DNA from: Chara braunii
Taxonomy: Eukaryota; Streptophyta; Charophyceae; Charales; Characeae
Assembly (NCBI GenBank): GCA_003427395.1
Contig: BFEA01000083.1
Span: forward strand, 2,697,724 to 2,761,723
Length of the DNA stretch: 64,000 nucleotides
Direction of reading: 5' to 3'
Shown here: positions 44,193-54,713 of the stretch, in pieces
How the letters are laid out: every line of letters begins with the position of its first letter
Position numbering within the stretch: position 1 is the first letter of the stretch
The notes under the pieces: generated by a model
What the model saw: only the letters and a program-made list of their open reading frames with translations
Told to the model about the DNA's origin: nothing
Databases searched by the model: none
Program-made: the position numbers and the translations under genes

Positions 44193-46160
44193 GGGGATTG
44201 CACCCCCAGGGCCTCGGCCTTCCCCAATCAATGGGGATGTGAAAGAAACTAATTAGCTTTAAAGAAAAGTTGATAAGTGGATTTCTCTTAGTTTTTTTTT
44301 AATTTTTATAATTCATTTTTTTGCATTATACCCTGAACTGGGCATTTTTGCGCAAGCTGTACTGGGAACAAAGTTCGTCCTCTCGTCGAGGCGAAGGTTT
44401 TGAGATAATTTTTGAAAAATTTTAACGGGTAGGTTTTGAGATAATCAAATTTCTTTATTTTATTATTTGTTATTCTGAAATCACTTGTTTTCTTTTTTTT
44501 TATTAGTTACAAAGAAAAGAAGCTAAATCCGGGGAAAACTCCCGGGAGCGAAGTTGTTCGAAATATTTTCCTCGATATTTTAAGATATTGGTCGGGAAAA
44601 ACGAACGCTGTTTGAGCGAACGACGGAGACGAACAGAAAAGAAAGGGAAAAGAAATAGAAGAGAAAATCAAATTTCTTTGCAATTTTGTATAAAATAAAG
44701 GAAAAATATATAATAAAAAGTAATCTGATAGGTTTATCCCCTTAACCCAGGGATATAAACAAAAATAATTCTACGATAATCAGGGGTTTGTGGTGAGCAT
44801 GCGAACGCGCGCAAGATCCTAAGACCCTAATAAGTGAAACCCTAATTAGGGAAACCCCTAGTTAGGTGGAATCCTAATTAGGGGTTTAGGGGGCAAGTCA
44901 AACCCTCCATAATATAGAGAAACAAAATTTTGAAAGAACTCACCAATACCAAAAAAATTCTGTTCTTTTCAAAAATTTTAATTATTTTATTGATTGAAAT
45001 TAGTGAAAAATCGTTAAAGTAGCCTTTATAAAGTTTAATTGTTATAAATTGCTTTATAGATACGATATGGCGACGGATTGAGGGACAATTGTCCCGAACC
45101 CCTTCCCCACGGGGGGAGGGGAAATGCTGCCTAAAATTTTGAAATTTGACGTTTAAATTTGAATATATTGCTAATTAAAAGGATAAAAATAATTAAAAAT
45201 AATTAAAAATTCAGTAAAATAGGTTTACGTCTTTTGTATTATTTCTCACTTATTTCTGCATCCCTTAGTATTTGTTGAGGGCTTCGCCCGAACCCCATCC
45301 CAACAGGGGGAGGCGAAATGCTACCGAAATTTTTTTAAATTCACGTAAATTACTCTAATTTAAAATAAATCAAGAAATTTGGCATACTAAAAAACCTGCT
45401 TCTGATTAGGGGAAAATAAATAGAAAAATTATTTCGACTTTTTTTAAAAATTTTCTAATTAAATTTTGATAAGTATAGAAAATTCTAAAAAAAGGTAGGG
45501 ATAAGGGAGAAAGACCAATGAGAAATTACAGAGGGTAACTAAATCGAGTTCTCTAAAGGTTGGGTGTGGAAAAAAAAAATTATCGGACTCTTATTAAATT
45601 TTTGCGAATTATTTTTGGAATAATTCAGTAAAAATCCTTGGAAAGGTTGAGAGAACGAGGGAAATTCAAGTCGGATTCCCTCTGGCATTCTTCAGCCATC
45701 CTTGAATTCTGGGGCCAGAGTACCCCCAATTTCGGGACTGATTTTGAATTTTTTCTAATTTAAATTATTAAAATTTTTAAAAAATAAAAAACAGTTCGAA
45801 AAATTCAAGGAAAGAGTACTAACTTAATATTTCGTAGGTTCTTAAGTTGATTGCAGCCCTTGCGGGCCGAGGGCGCGCGGGAGCACCAAAAGCAGGATTA
45901 CCTCGAATTGTGCACGCACATACTATTCGAGGGAACTTGAATAGAAGGCTCGTTAGCTCAATTCGAGCCAGGAATTCTGCCTTATAGATATCTGGGTTAT
46001 AGTAGACATCAGTTAGGACATAGCTAGGTAGCGTTTACTCAGGGATCGCCTCCCAAACCCCATCCCTACGGGGGGAGGCGAAGCGCTGTCGAATTTTTCC
46101 CAGGGTTATAGATATCTCTTGCCCCCATACTCCCTTCCCAGGCACTGTAGGATTACCCCT
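44193..46160 (+). other. Element D leader with three hairpin repeats
   Basis: A/T-rich with no coding potential. Three GC-rich hairpin copies stand out: 45094-45140, 45281-45335 and 46047-46100, each of the form AACCCC..CCC.ACGGGGGGAGG + .GAA.[TC]GCT followed by T-rich sequence. In copy 3 CGCCTCCC pairs with GGGAGGCG; in copy 2 TTCGCC pairs with GGCGAA; in copy 1 the CCCC runs pair with GGGGAGGGG. Placement between primer site and first ORF is where packaging and dimerisation structures lie in retroviruses; function here is a guess. AACCCTAATTAGGG-type repeats occur at 44828-44890. Confidence 0.7.
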
Positions 46161-46167
46161 ATGTACA

Positions 46168-47224
46168 ATGCCTAGTCGGATGTTGCGATCCGAGGCCATA
46201 GAGGTGTACGAGGTCGACCGCACGTGGGAGATAGAACCCCCAAAACTCATAAAGGGAGGCCTAGTAGAGCTTACACTCCCTGGACGACCCATGGATTTTC
46301 TCGACGGGCAATCACGGTGGAGGACGGTATTCTTGACCTCTGATGCTTGGCTGTGGACACACAAAGAGCACCTGAGGGGAGAGTACAGGGGTCTGACGCG
46401 CGGGGTAGTGAGGGTTTACCTATATGTAGGGGAGGAAGCAGCCAAGGAGGCTGTCCTGAGTTTTGCGATCTCAGGAGCTAGCGAGATCATCGATAAGGCC
46501 CAGCGTTATCTGCAGCAGGAGGTTGACGAGTTTCGCGCGGACGACGGGCAGGACCCGTTGACCCTGTTTCACGAGCGGCCTCCTCTTGATATCATGGGCG
46601 ATCTCTTGATAGCGCGAGACGGTTTCTCTCCCTATTCTGCGACCAGTTTGAGGGCGGTCCTCCCCTCTTTTGTGGTGGATTCGGTTTTCAGCGGAGTAGG
46701 AGGTATAGTGGAGACTTACCTCACGTATAGAGAGCTAGAGACCTTCGCGAGAGGGAGTTTGGACGAGCATTACATATACTACTCGCTTGCGACAGGGGCC
46801 TTCGTTGGCGAGACGAGAGGGTTCAACTGATAGAGATGATCCGCTCGTTAGCGACGATTGTCAGAGAGGGGTGCCGCCACCCTCGTACGTCTGGGATTGG
46901 TTGGATCACGAGCTTCGAGCAGGGTCGGAGTACATTACTTGTATAGGCAGGCTCTTTTCAGAGGATTGGGGGAGCTTGTGGAGCGAGTACGCCAGACAGC
47001 CCCTGATCCACAATTATCAGCTGACACGTTACTATCAGGCGATCGGACTTCGTCCATATCGCGTGGAGGACGAGCAGGACCACGAGGGGTGGGATAGAGA
47101 CGACGACGAGGAGGCCTGGGAGCCAGATTGGATTGACTCTGGGAGCGAGGGTATCGAGTCGGAGAGAGAGATTGACGTCACCGACGTCCACTTTCCCAGG
47201 ATAGGAGTTGTCGTCCGGGCCTAG
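46168..47224 (+). pseudogene. Element D pre-gag domain, copy 1 (frameshifted)
   Basis: ATG 46168. The first frame ends at 46830 after SRWRTVFLTSDAWLWT, DGFSPYSATSLRAVLPSFVV and TGAFVGE. It continues in a second frame (VQLIEMIRSLATIV) and then a third (to 47224: VWDWLDHELRAGSEYIT, YQLTRYYQAIGLRPYRVED) followed by an acidic tail (DRDDDEEAWEPDW). The order of blocks matches copy 2 throughout: SRWTSTVLG, PSSRLRVTLPAFVA, LQLIEFLRAIV, WQIEEYYQRVY, then an acidic tail. So it is a paralogue of copy 2 with two frameshifts. No known family recognised. Confidence 0.82.
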
Positions 47225-47308
47225 TATACTGTGCGTAGAGGAAAGTGCTAGGGTCAGTGATTGAGTGGGCTTAGTGATTAGTGACAGCTGACAACAGAGC
47301 GTGATCCG

Positions 47309-48421
47309 ATGGTAGAGCAGGTTGGTAGAATCGAGCTCCAGATCAACAGTGCCAGATGACCTAGGCCGCCCGAGACAGTAGCGCCAGGCAAAGTGGCGCT
47401 AGACTTGTCGGCCAGAGGAGTGATTGCGGACAGGATAGAGAGTAGGTGGACGTCGACGGTGCTGGGGCCTAATGTGCGCCTGTGGACGTACGTCATCGAG
47501 ACCTTCAAGCAGGACGGGCAGAGGTGGTGGCAACCCGACACGACGAGTATAGAGGTGGAAGGTCACATCTATTACTCGCCAGAGGTGCTAGCCACAGTCT
47601 ATTTTCACGGGTTTGTGCATGATCATTGGCGTGAGGAGCAGACGGCGAGGAGGATCCTATTGGCTCGAGGGGAGTTCATACGCGGTGAGGTAGAGCGACT
47701 GCACGGGGAGGTTCGGGTTGTGACAACGACCATCCGGATTGGGGGACTTTTCCCGTATCCCAGCAGTCGATTGCGTGTGACACTCCCCGCCTTTGTGGCG
47801 GAAGAGCTTTGGGGTCTTAGACGTCTCTGCGAGATCTACTTCGCGGCACTCGATTTTGACGGTCTTTGCAGGGGATACACTGATAGGGATTGGGTCCTTT
47901 ACGCACAGTTCGTAGGGGGACCACTTGTTGGCGAGCAAGGACTCCAGTTGATTGAGTTCCTACGGGCCATTGTGCCAACCGGGAGCCCTGATCTATACTC
48001 CCTGTACCAGCCCCTGGGTTTCTGGACGGCGCTAGAGAGAGAGGCTCAGAGGCCTGCAAATCATTTAGCAGGAGTCGGACAACTGTTAGCCGAGACTCGC
48101 GAGGAGAGGCTGAGCCACCTCGTCTCGAGCTGGCAGATTGAGGAGTATTACCAGCGAGTGTACCCAGAGGCCGACGATCTTGGCTGGTACGTTGAGGATC
48201 GAGAGTGGGAGGATTTCGATGACTTAGACCCTTGGGGCGATCAGGAACAGGGCTGGGGCGATTTAGCGTTGGCAGATAGAGAGGAGCAGGTAGGTGGGGA
48301 GGTGCAGCTGGAGGACGGCTGGGGACACTTTCCCCGGGCCGAGGGACAGGAGGCTATCCCTTGGGGACAGGGGGTAGATGAGGATATAGATGAGGAGATA
48401 GCGGACGTCGAGATGGATTAG
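47309..48421 (+). CDS. Element D pre-gag domain, copy 2 (most intact)
   Basis: Open from 47360 to the TAG at 48419. The likely original start is ATG 47309 (MVEQVGRIEL), followed by one in-frame TGA at 47357. About 370 residues. An N-terminal beta-rich-looking block (IESRWTSTVL, LWTYVIETF, IEVEGHIYYSPE), a conserved centre GLFPYPSSRLRVTLPAFVA, a helical stretch (LWGLRRLCEIYFAALDFD, LQLIEFLRAIV), a second helical part (WQIEEYYQRVYPEA), and a strongly acidic Asp/Glu/Trp tail (about residues 290-370, ending EEIADVEMD). No signal peptide or membrane segment. The acidic tail could contact basic nucleocapsid or histones, but this is only a guess. Confidence 0.82.
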
Positions 48422-48477
48422 GGCAGGTCGCTGAGTGTGTGTGAGCCAGAAGGAGAGAAATAGAGGTGGATTGCGTG

Positions 48478-49056
48478 ATGAGGAGTGATGCAGATGTATG
48501 GTTAGTGTATGTTTTGACGCGGGGATCGGAATCTTATAGAGCGAGAATATTGATAGGGTCGAGAGAGACGGCAGTGGGATTCGATGTGCCACTCCCGATT
48601 CGGTTGGAGGAGATAGCTAGCGTGCCGATCCATCACTCTGGTACTTGGCTGGTAGAAGGAGTTTTCTTGTGGACGGTGATTACAAAGGATAGAGGATTCG
48701 ATATTCCCCGACGACTGGAAGGGATAGGCCATCTTGTGTTTGACAAAACGCAAGATATAGAGATAGGGTTGACGCTTGTTGGCGTGAGCCGAGGTTGGTG
48801 GAGATACGAGGTTTTAGCGGAGTCGATAGTGAGACAGAGACTGACGTCCATTGCGAGAGACAGACCTTTCACCACCCGAGTCGTGATCGGTCCTCCTCAC
48901 TTGATTTACCATCCGGTAGAGAGATGGCGAATGGTTCTACCTACGTTTGTTATAGAACAAACTTACGAAAGTGTAGATTGCTTGACGAGAGGGGTCAACC
49001 ACACGCTGTGCGCTCTCTGGTTGGGACTAGCGCCTCGATTTCGAGAAGCATACTAG
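48478..49056 (+). CDS. Element D pre-gag domain, copy 3
   Basis: ATG 48478 (MRSDADVWLV), 192 codons. Shares the centre with copies 1 and 2 (IYHPVERWRMVLPTFVIEQT) and the following helix (CLTRGVNHTLCALWLG, compare YFAALDFDGL), preceded by a block with LRE/ILIGSRE and GTWLVEGVFLWTVI. It lacks the C-terminal helical part and the acidic tail of copies 1 and 2, either by truncation at the TAG near 49054 or by design. Confidence 0.75.
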   Translation: MRSDADVWLVYVLTRGSESYRARILIGSRETAVGFDVPLPIRLEEIASVPIHHSGTWLVEGVFLWTVITKDRGFDIPRRLEGIGHLVFDKTQDIEIGLTLVGVSRGWWRYEVLAESIVRQRLTSIARDRPFTTRVVIGPPHLIYHPVERWRMVLPTFVIEQTYESVDCLTRGVNHTLCALWLGLAPRFREAY

Positions 49057-49271
49057 TACGCGGTCTGCGTAGGGTGGGGACCTCCGGATGAGGAGACGCG
49101 GGGAGATTTGATCGACGCTACTTGCTGGGTAGATTGTTTGAGGTCTGCTGACCTGATCTATTATTGTCATAGATGTGTAAACGACAAGTACACCGGTCTA
49201 GAGGACCTAAGGTACTTGTTTGGACATAGTCAGTAGGAGACACGCCAGGTCGGGCAACTACGGGGATAAAT
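49057..49271 (+). other. Spacer
   Basis: No feature recognised. Confidence 0.4.
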
Positions 49272-49523
49272 GTGACCAGGCAATTAGTGAACGAGGGTTT
49301 CACAATTACTGTCTTACTAAGAGCGCACATAGACGAGGATCTGACGGAGCGTGAGAGTTTCCTACAGGCCAGGGAGTTCATTCGTGAATACAGGCCAGGG
49401 GTTCTCAAGCGCGTGACCTTCCAGACCAAGATAACGTATGAGGTGATGGTGTGGTCGGCCGGGTACTTCCGCGCTGAATTGTTCTTTGATGAGACGGTAG
49501 CGGAAGCTAGGAGTAGGATATGA
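49272..49523 (+). CDS. Element D small repeated ORF, copy 1
   Basis: About 83 codons, no in-frame ATG at the start. IDEDLTERESFLQAREFIRE, GVLKRVTFQTKITYEVMV and FFDETVAEARS match the next ORF block by block. Family unknown. Confidence 0.6.
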   Translation: MTRQLVNEGFTITVLLRAHIDEDLTERESFLQAREFIREYRPGVLKRVTFQTKITYEVMVWSAGYFRAELFFDETVAEARSRI

Positions 49524-49622
49524 GTCGATTTACCTTGTCATGACAGAGCACGAACAAGGGTTATATCGATATAGGCCTCGAGCTTCGTATTCGCTCGCAG
49601 AGGGTCTAAATCCTGGAGGATT

Positions 49623-49957
49623 GTGAGCGAGAGGAATCCCCGAGTAGCTACTCGAGGAGGTGAGACGAGCTTCCTCTCTTCTTTGCGACGACTTTCGTAT
49701 TCTCGAGTTGTCTCAAGGCAGTTAGCGTGTGACAATGAGACTCTACAAATCCTCTCGAGGGTGAGCGTTGAAGAGGAACTGTCGGACAGCGAGTTCAAAG
49801 AACTTGCTGAGAACGTCATACGGGAGCAGAGATTAGGAGCATTGAAGGAGTTGACAATACAGAGTTGGATGGTGTATGAGGTGATTATTTGCGTAAAAGG
49901 GAAAGTGCGGTTGGAAATAGTTTGAGACGAGACGCCTACAGAGGCTCGGAGTAATGT
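49623..49957 (+). CDS. Element D small repeated ORF, copy 2
   Basis: VEEELSDSEFKELAENVIRE, GALKELTIQSWMVYEVII and, just past a TGA at 49923, DETPTEARSN. It aligns with the preceding ORF over about 65 residues, so it is a tandem duplicate; the TGA is a recent-looking interruption of the shared C-terminus. Function unknown. Confidence 0.62.
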
Positions 49958-49999
49958 GTGATAGGCGCTTTAAGCTTAGGGGGAGATGGGTAGAAGGCG

Positions 50000-50344
50000 A
50001 TGGATGATCTAGAAGGAAGGAACAAGAGAGTCGATGAGCGAATTACTAGGCCAGTGGTAAAACGGATTAAGAAACTCGGCACCAAGATCCAAGATTGTGC
50101 ACCAAGCAAGAATGAGAGCGAGTTGCGTAGAATAGAAGCAGCAACAAGAGCATTAGAGAGGCTTTTCAGAGAGGATAGAGGATTCTTCGTAAGATGGCGC
50201 CTTGATTTTCTGGGTAGCGTAAAGGAAAGAGTTCGTAGCAGAGAGGGGCAAGACTTGTTTGAGTCGACAGGTAGGACAGGTGAGTTGTTGGAAGCTGCAG
50301 CGTCGAAAGAGAAGACGAAGGGTGAAGGAACGTCAGAACAATGA
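50000..50344 (+). CDS. Element D charged coiled-coil ORF
   Basis: ATG 50000, 114 codons. Lys/Arg/Glu-rich, predicted helical (RRIEAATRALERLFREDRGF, FLGSVKERVRSREGQDLFE). No family recognised; could be a Gag-like accessory protein. Confidence 0.55.
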   Translation: MDDLEGRNKRVDERITRPVVKRIKKLGTKIQDCAPSKNESELRRIEAATRALERLFREDRGFFVRWRLDFLGSVKERVRSREGQDLFESTGRTGELLEAAASKEKTKGEGTSEQ

Positions 50345-51613
50345 TGGGAGACGATGAGTTTTGAGAAATATGGTATGCGCATAGTAGGGAGGTCAAACGG
50401 ACCGATCGCTTGTGTGGTGATACGGTTGGTTCACCCGGAGAGACTCAACGTAGTGGAAGAAGCGGAGTGTACTCAACAGGTTCTACGGAAAGCGCGAGTG
50501 ACTGGACTTTGGGTGGGAGAAGGAAGCGCGCGTCTGATCAACTACTCGTTGTGCGTGTCTCCTTTGATGATCGACCTTTGAGTAGGGCATAGCGCGAGAC
50601 CCCTAGAGAGGCCGAGATACTCCTGAAGAGAGAAGCGAAGGAAGTTGGAGATTTAGCAGAGGTCATAGAGGAGAGTTCCGTTCTCAGAGTGCTCCAAGCG
50701 CACAACCAGTACTGGAACGAGTATCTTCAGACTTTAGCAGACGTTGAAGATTTCAGGAATATAGACGACTTCGAAACGTTCTACGAACTTCTAGAGGAAT
50801 CCACGGACAGAGTTATTTTGGCATTACCCCTAGTCGCGGCCGAATGCTAGAGGGTCCATGGAGACGGGTGAGAGATGCCACTACCGGAGGCGGAACTCGC
50901 AAGGAGAAGACGGAAATTTGGAGCTTGGAGCGGTCCTTATGACCCCGAACACGAGAAAATACTTAAAGAATTAAGCGCGATTGGCAGGCGTGAAGTCTTC
51001 CCGTTCGAAGTGATTAAGTATCAAGTGCAGAACAGTGGGATTGAACATAATCAATATTATATTATGACCGTACGGTTCCATGATCTAGGAGTATACCACG
51101 TTGGTATATACCTGCCCAGAGAGAGGGAACAGTTCTGCATATACGGGAGGACTTGGAGAAGGGCTGCATGGGCATGAAGAGAAGAAGAGAAGAGGTTAGA
51201 AGGATTGGGGAAGATTGTGGAGGTCTGCGACGACATCACGATTTTTTACGGCCTTCCTAGACCGCCTGTTCTGTATAGAGGACTGGAGCAGAATGGATGG
51301 GAGGCGGTAGTGGATTTTGCCCGAACTATCAGGGCAAACGGTAAACACAGGAAAGAGGGCTCTAGCTTGATATAAGAGTACTAAAGGGTCTAGGAAATTC
51401 TCAAGATCAGAGACTAGAACGGAAAATTGATAGTGATATCGAGCGCGGCCGAAAACTAGAGTTAGGAGCTCAGGGATCTGCAGAGCCGGTTCTAACATTA
51501 GGTCCGGGCTGCCGGTTCTGACATTAGGTCCGGGTTGAGGGTTTTGACAACCGGTCCGGGCTACCGACAAAATTCGGCTCGAAAGCAAAATTAAGTATAG
51601 GGAATCTGAGACG
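50345..51613 (+). other. Element D degraded ORFs between the repeated domains and gag
   Basis: Frames 50354-50581 and 50875-51177 look like decayed relatives of the small repeated ORF: KILKELSAIGRREVFPFEVI and YYIMTVRFHDLGVYHVGIY echo the ALKELTIQ..MVYEVI layout, and RETPREAE near 50597-50625 echoes DETPTEARS. 51178-51613 has no recognised feature. Confidence 0.4.
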
Positions 51614-54600
51614 ATGGGACTGCATCCTGATGAGGAGCAACAGGCTACCTTATATCGAGCATCACCGGATCGCGCTCTGCGAGATCTCAAGGAGCGCCTC
51701 CGACAGAACGCGCCTTCGAGGTGCGTGGAACAACCGGACGACGGGGAGCCTGAGGTGATGGAGTATCCAGATGCCACAGAGCCAAACAGGGCTGCTACAG
51801 TAGGACGGGTGGAGAGTCGAACAGAACCTCTGAGTTTTCAGCGAGAGTCGATTACTCGACGCTCGCCCACGTATGAGCGAAAAGACGATAGAGGAGATCG
51901 AGGGAGAGAAGACTGGAGGGACCAGTACATTAGGGAGAAATTTTGGAGAGATAGGGAGAGAGTTGCGCCACCCAGATGGATTTTTGACCCTCAGACGGGG
52001 GAGTCACACTCCCTTCCATATGAGGCGAGAGACAGGTTCATCATCTCGCATCAGCCTACAGAATTGGATACCAGACCTCCCGTTTTCAAGGGATGTGGTA
52101 TTACCGAATACCTCGAGAAATGGGAGCTTCATGCTTACCGAAGTCAGTGGACAGAGGATGAAATTAAAGATAACTTCTTATTTAACGCGGACCTGAGCTT
52201 GAGTCAAGAGATTAAAGAAGCTCGACCCAAAGATAGGTGATGGGCTACATATAAAGCCAATCTATACGAGTTCTACAAACTAGAAGATGTTAAGTATTCT
52301 ATCAGAGATTTAGAGCAACTGACTCAAGGAGAGGATGAGAGCGTTCGGGCTTTCGGAAAGCGCTTCTATAAGGTATCTGATGCCCTTATGGCGAGGGGAA
52401 AGTTGCCAGAGGTCGAGAGATGCACAATCTTCATTGGCCGATTACCCCGAGAAAGACAGAAGGCAGTGCTAAGAGATACGCCTCACGATAAGTTAGAATT
52501 CGCCGCGTTACTCAAGTTGGCAATGAAGGCCGAAGCTGATGATTACAATTTACAAGGATCTACTCTGGAGGGGAATGCAACATCGGGATTTTTCCCTCTA
52601 TCGGGAGTACGGGGCCGATAGGTGTCCATATTTCAATGATCAGCCATGGGCAGAGCGACGATACTTGATGGACAGAGACAGACCACGACGATCGAGAGAC
52701 AATGAGACAGTGATGAATGAGGTGAGAGAGATAAGATAAATGGTGAAGGGAATGGCTAGGCAAATGACAAATTTTGAGACGAAGGCTGGGAGGACTACAT
52801 ACCGGGACAAACCCGGGTCTCCCTATTCTTTGCGGTAGGACCGTAGGAACACCGATCCATGCAAGAGCGTCGAGGATCGGAATCCTCGCACGCTGGTGGA
52901 CTATCGCGCTAGGGAGAAAGATGATGATGCCTGGCGACGAAGAGATGATGATATAGACAGAGACCGCCGACCTGACGGGTATCAAGGAGTAGATTCCTTT
53001 AGTCGAGCGGTGAAAGTGGAGCAGTATCCGCGCAGTCCCAGGTACGGTGGGAACACTGACGGATACAGTAGCCCAGGCAATTTCACTTCGAGGGACAGAG
53101 AGGATACCCGTAGCCAATGGGAATCGGATAGAGATCGACGTGATGGATATCGTGGCGGTTACGAGCAGACAGAGAGAGGTGGAGGTCACAGGGAAGAACC
53201 GCGAGGGCAATACGATCGAGGAGGATACCCTGCTTCGCCTGGATACCCTAAGTCTCCAACCTATCCTAAATCCCCGGGACCGTCTAACCAAGACGCTGGA
53301 CGACCAGCTATAAGGAGTACGGAGGAGCGAGCCCCCACTCCCAGGAACTCCTGTATTTATTGCAGGGCTGATGATCACGTGAAGAGGGAATGCCCTGACC
53401 TCAGACGGGCAATAGATGAAGGGCTTGTTGTGCTTGATGATAGGAAGTACGTCAAGTGGGCAGATAACCTTGGCGACGTATCAATGTTCCCTTCGATGAA
53501 GGAGAACGTTGAAGCCAAACGAGTACGACCAAGTAAGGGTAAGGAAGTCACAAGGAACCAGAGTATGAGACTGAGTTTGCCTTCTGACGACGAGGCGCCC
53601 ATGACACCCATACGGGTAGCGGCGACTAAGTCCGCAAGGGGGTCCTCGTCCAAGAAGGCTGACACTGATTATGTGATGACGGAGAAGGATGGGCAGAGGA
53701 TTGAAGGAGAAGAAGTTATACTCTCGCCGCGCAAGCGCGGAGCCAGAAAGTTCACAATGAAGAGTACCTTGGATGATATAGACACGGTCGAGCCTCTAAG
53801 GCGGGCACTTAGGCAACCAATGCAGTGCACGATAGTTGAGTATTTGGCAGCCTCGAGCCCTGCGCGAGATGAGTTGCAGATGATCACGTGCAAGACGCGC
53901 ATTCCTCTGAGCGATGAAGTCCAGATGACTTCCAAACAGGAGGAACTACCGTCTGTAGCGGTATTAGGTGTGATCGCTAAGGCGGAACGTGCTACGACAG
54001 CGTTCTTAGATGGAATGGAAGGTGTGCCTCCTGACAAGTTTTATATTCTAGGGAGTGAGACAGTACAAACTACTCTCAATGACGAGGTAGTCCTTCATGT
54101 GGTAATTGATAATGGCAGCGAGGCTGTCACCATAGATGAGGAGCTCGCGGTGCGATTGGGACTGGACCTCGATAGGTCATATCAATTCGAGATAGAGACA
54201 ACTGATGGGAGAAAGCAGAAAGTCGCTGGGGTCTGTCACAAGGTGGCGATCGAGGTCGAGGGATTGAGAGTGTTGATGCCTGTTTTCGCAGTCCGCGACT
54301 GCAGCTCGGAGTTACTATTGGGATGGACATGGCTGAGCCACGTTCATGCAGTTACTATAGAGCGACCAGACGGAAGTCAGATGCTTTTTATCAAACGTCC
54401 AGATGGTGGGCGAATTATGATGGAGACGGTAGAGCCTCGTGATCCGAGGAACAGAGCGGTTCTCGCAGTAGGGGGGCGCAAGCCGGTCATGCTCGCAAGT
54501 CGCACGTTGAACTTTCGCGAAAAGAAGTATCGACCGTTACTTACGGAAGAAGAAGGGCGCATAGTAGAGGTTGAAGACTTAGGTGAGCGAGTCCGTGTGG

Positions 54601-54713
54601 GAGGAAACTCCTATCCTAAGGCCGAAGATGAAGAAATCGGGGGAATGATCTCTGTGTCTTTTTTAAGGGCACAACCCCCTTCGGGGGGCGACCAAAAAGA
54701 CACAAGACAGTAG
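51614..54713 (+). pseudogene. gag: Element D gag, nucleocapsid and protease
   Basis: ATG 51614. Arg-rich N-terminal part, then the Gag core FKGCGITEYLEKWELHAYRS. A TGA at 52238-52240 interrupts the frame, which continues in phase (WATYKANLYEFYKLEDVKYS, LEQLTQGEDESVRAFGKRFY) to 52621. A frameshift near 52560 leads to the frame ending at 54713, with two further stops (52737 and about 52836). An Arg/Asp/Gly/Tyr-rich segment precedes an intact zinc knuckle CIYCRADDHVKREC (CX2CX4HX4C, about 53350). The protease at about 54080-54330 has VVIDNGSEAVTIDEE, with D-N-G where D[ST]G is usual, then ELLLGWTWLS. The zero frame ends at TAG 54711, just after the frameshift signal. Confidence 0.88.
54659..54688 (+). 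promoter_or_regulatory. -1 programmed ribosomal frameshift signal (slippery heptamer plus UUCG hairpin)
   Basis: T TTT TTA at 54659-54665 lies in phase with the gag-protease frame (codons TTT 54660-54662 and TTA 54663-54665). A 9-nt spacer is followed by CCCCC-TTCG-GGGGG (54675-54688), a five-GC stem with a UUCG tetraloop. Slipping gives KGTTPFGGRPKRHK in the -1 frame, open to 54828 and leading to RT after one apparent 1-nt loss. The heptamer is the one used at the HIV-1 gag-pol junction. Confidence 0.85.

Noticed and set aside
44780-44900. AACCCTAATTAGGG words as telomere-like repeat
   Set aside because: Only a few imperfect copies (CCCTAATTAGGG) without tandem TTTAGGG arrays.
45094-46100. 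CRISPR-like repeat array in the D leader
   Set aside because: Only three irregularly spaced degenerate hairpins in a eukaryotic retroelement; no spacer regularity, no cas genes.
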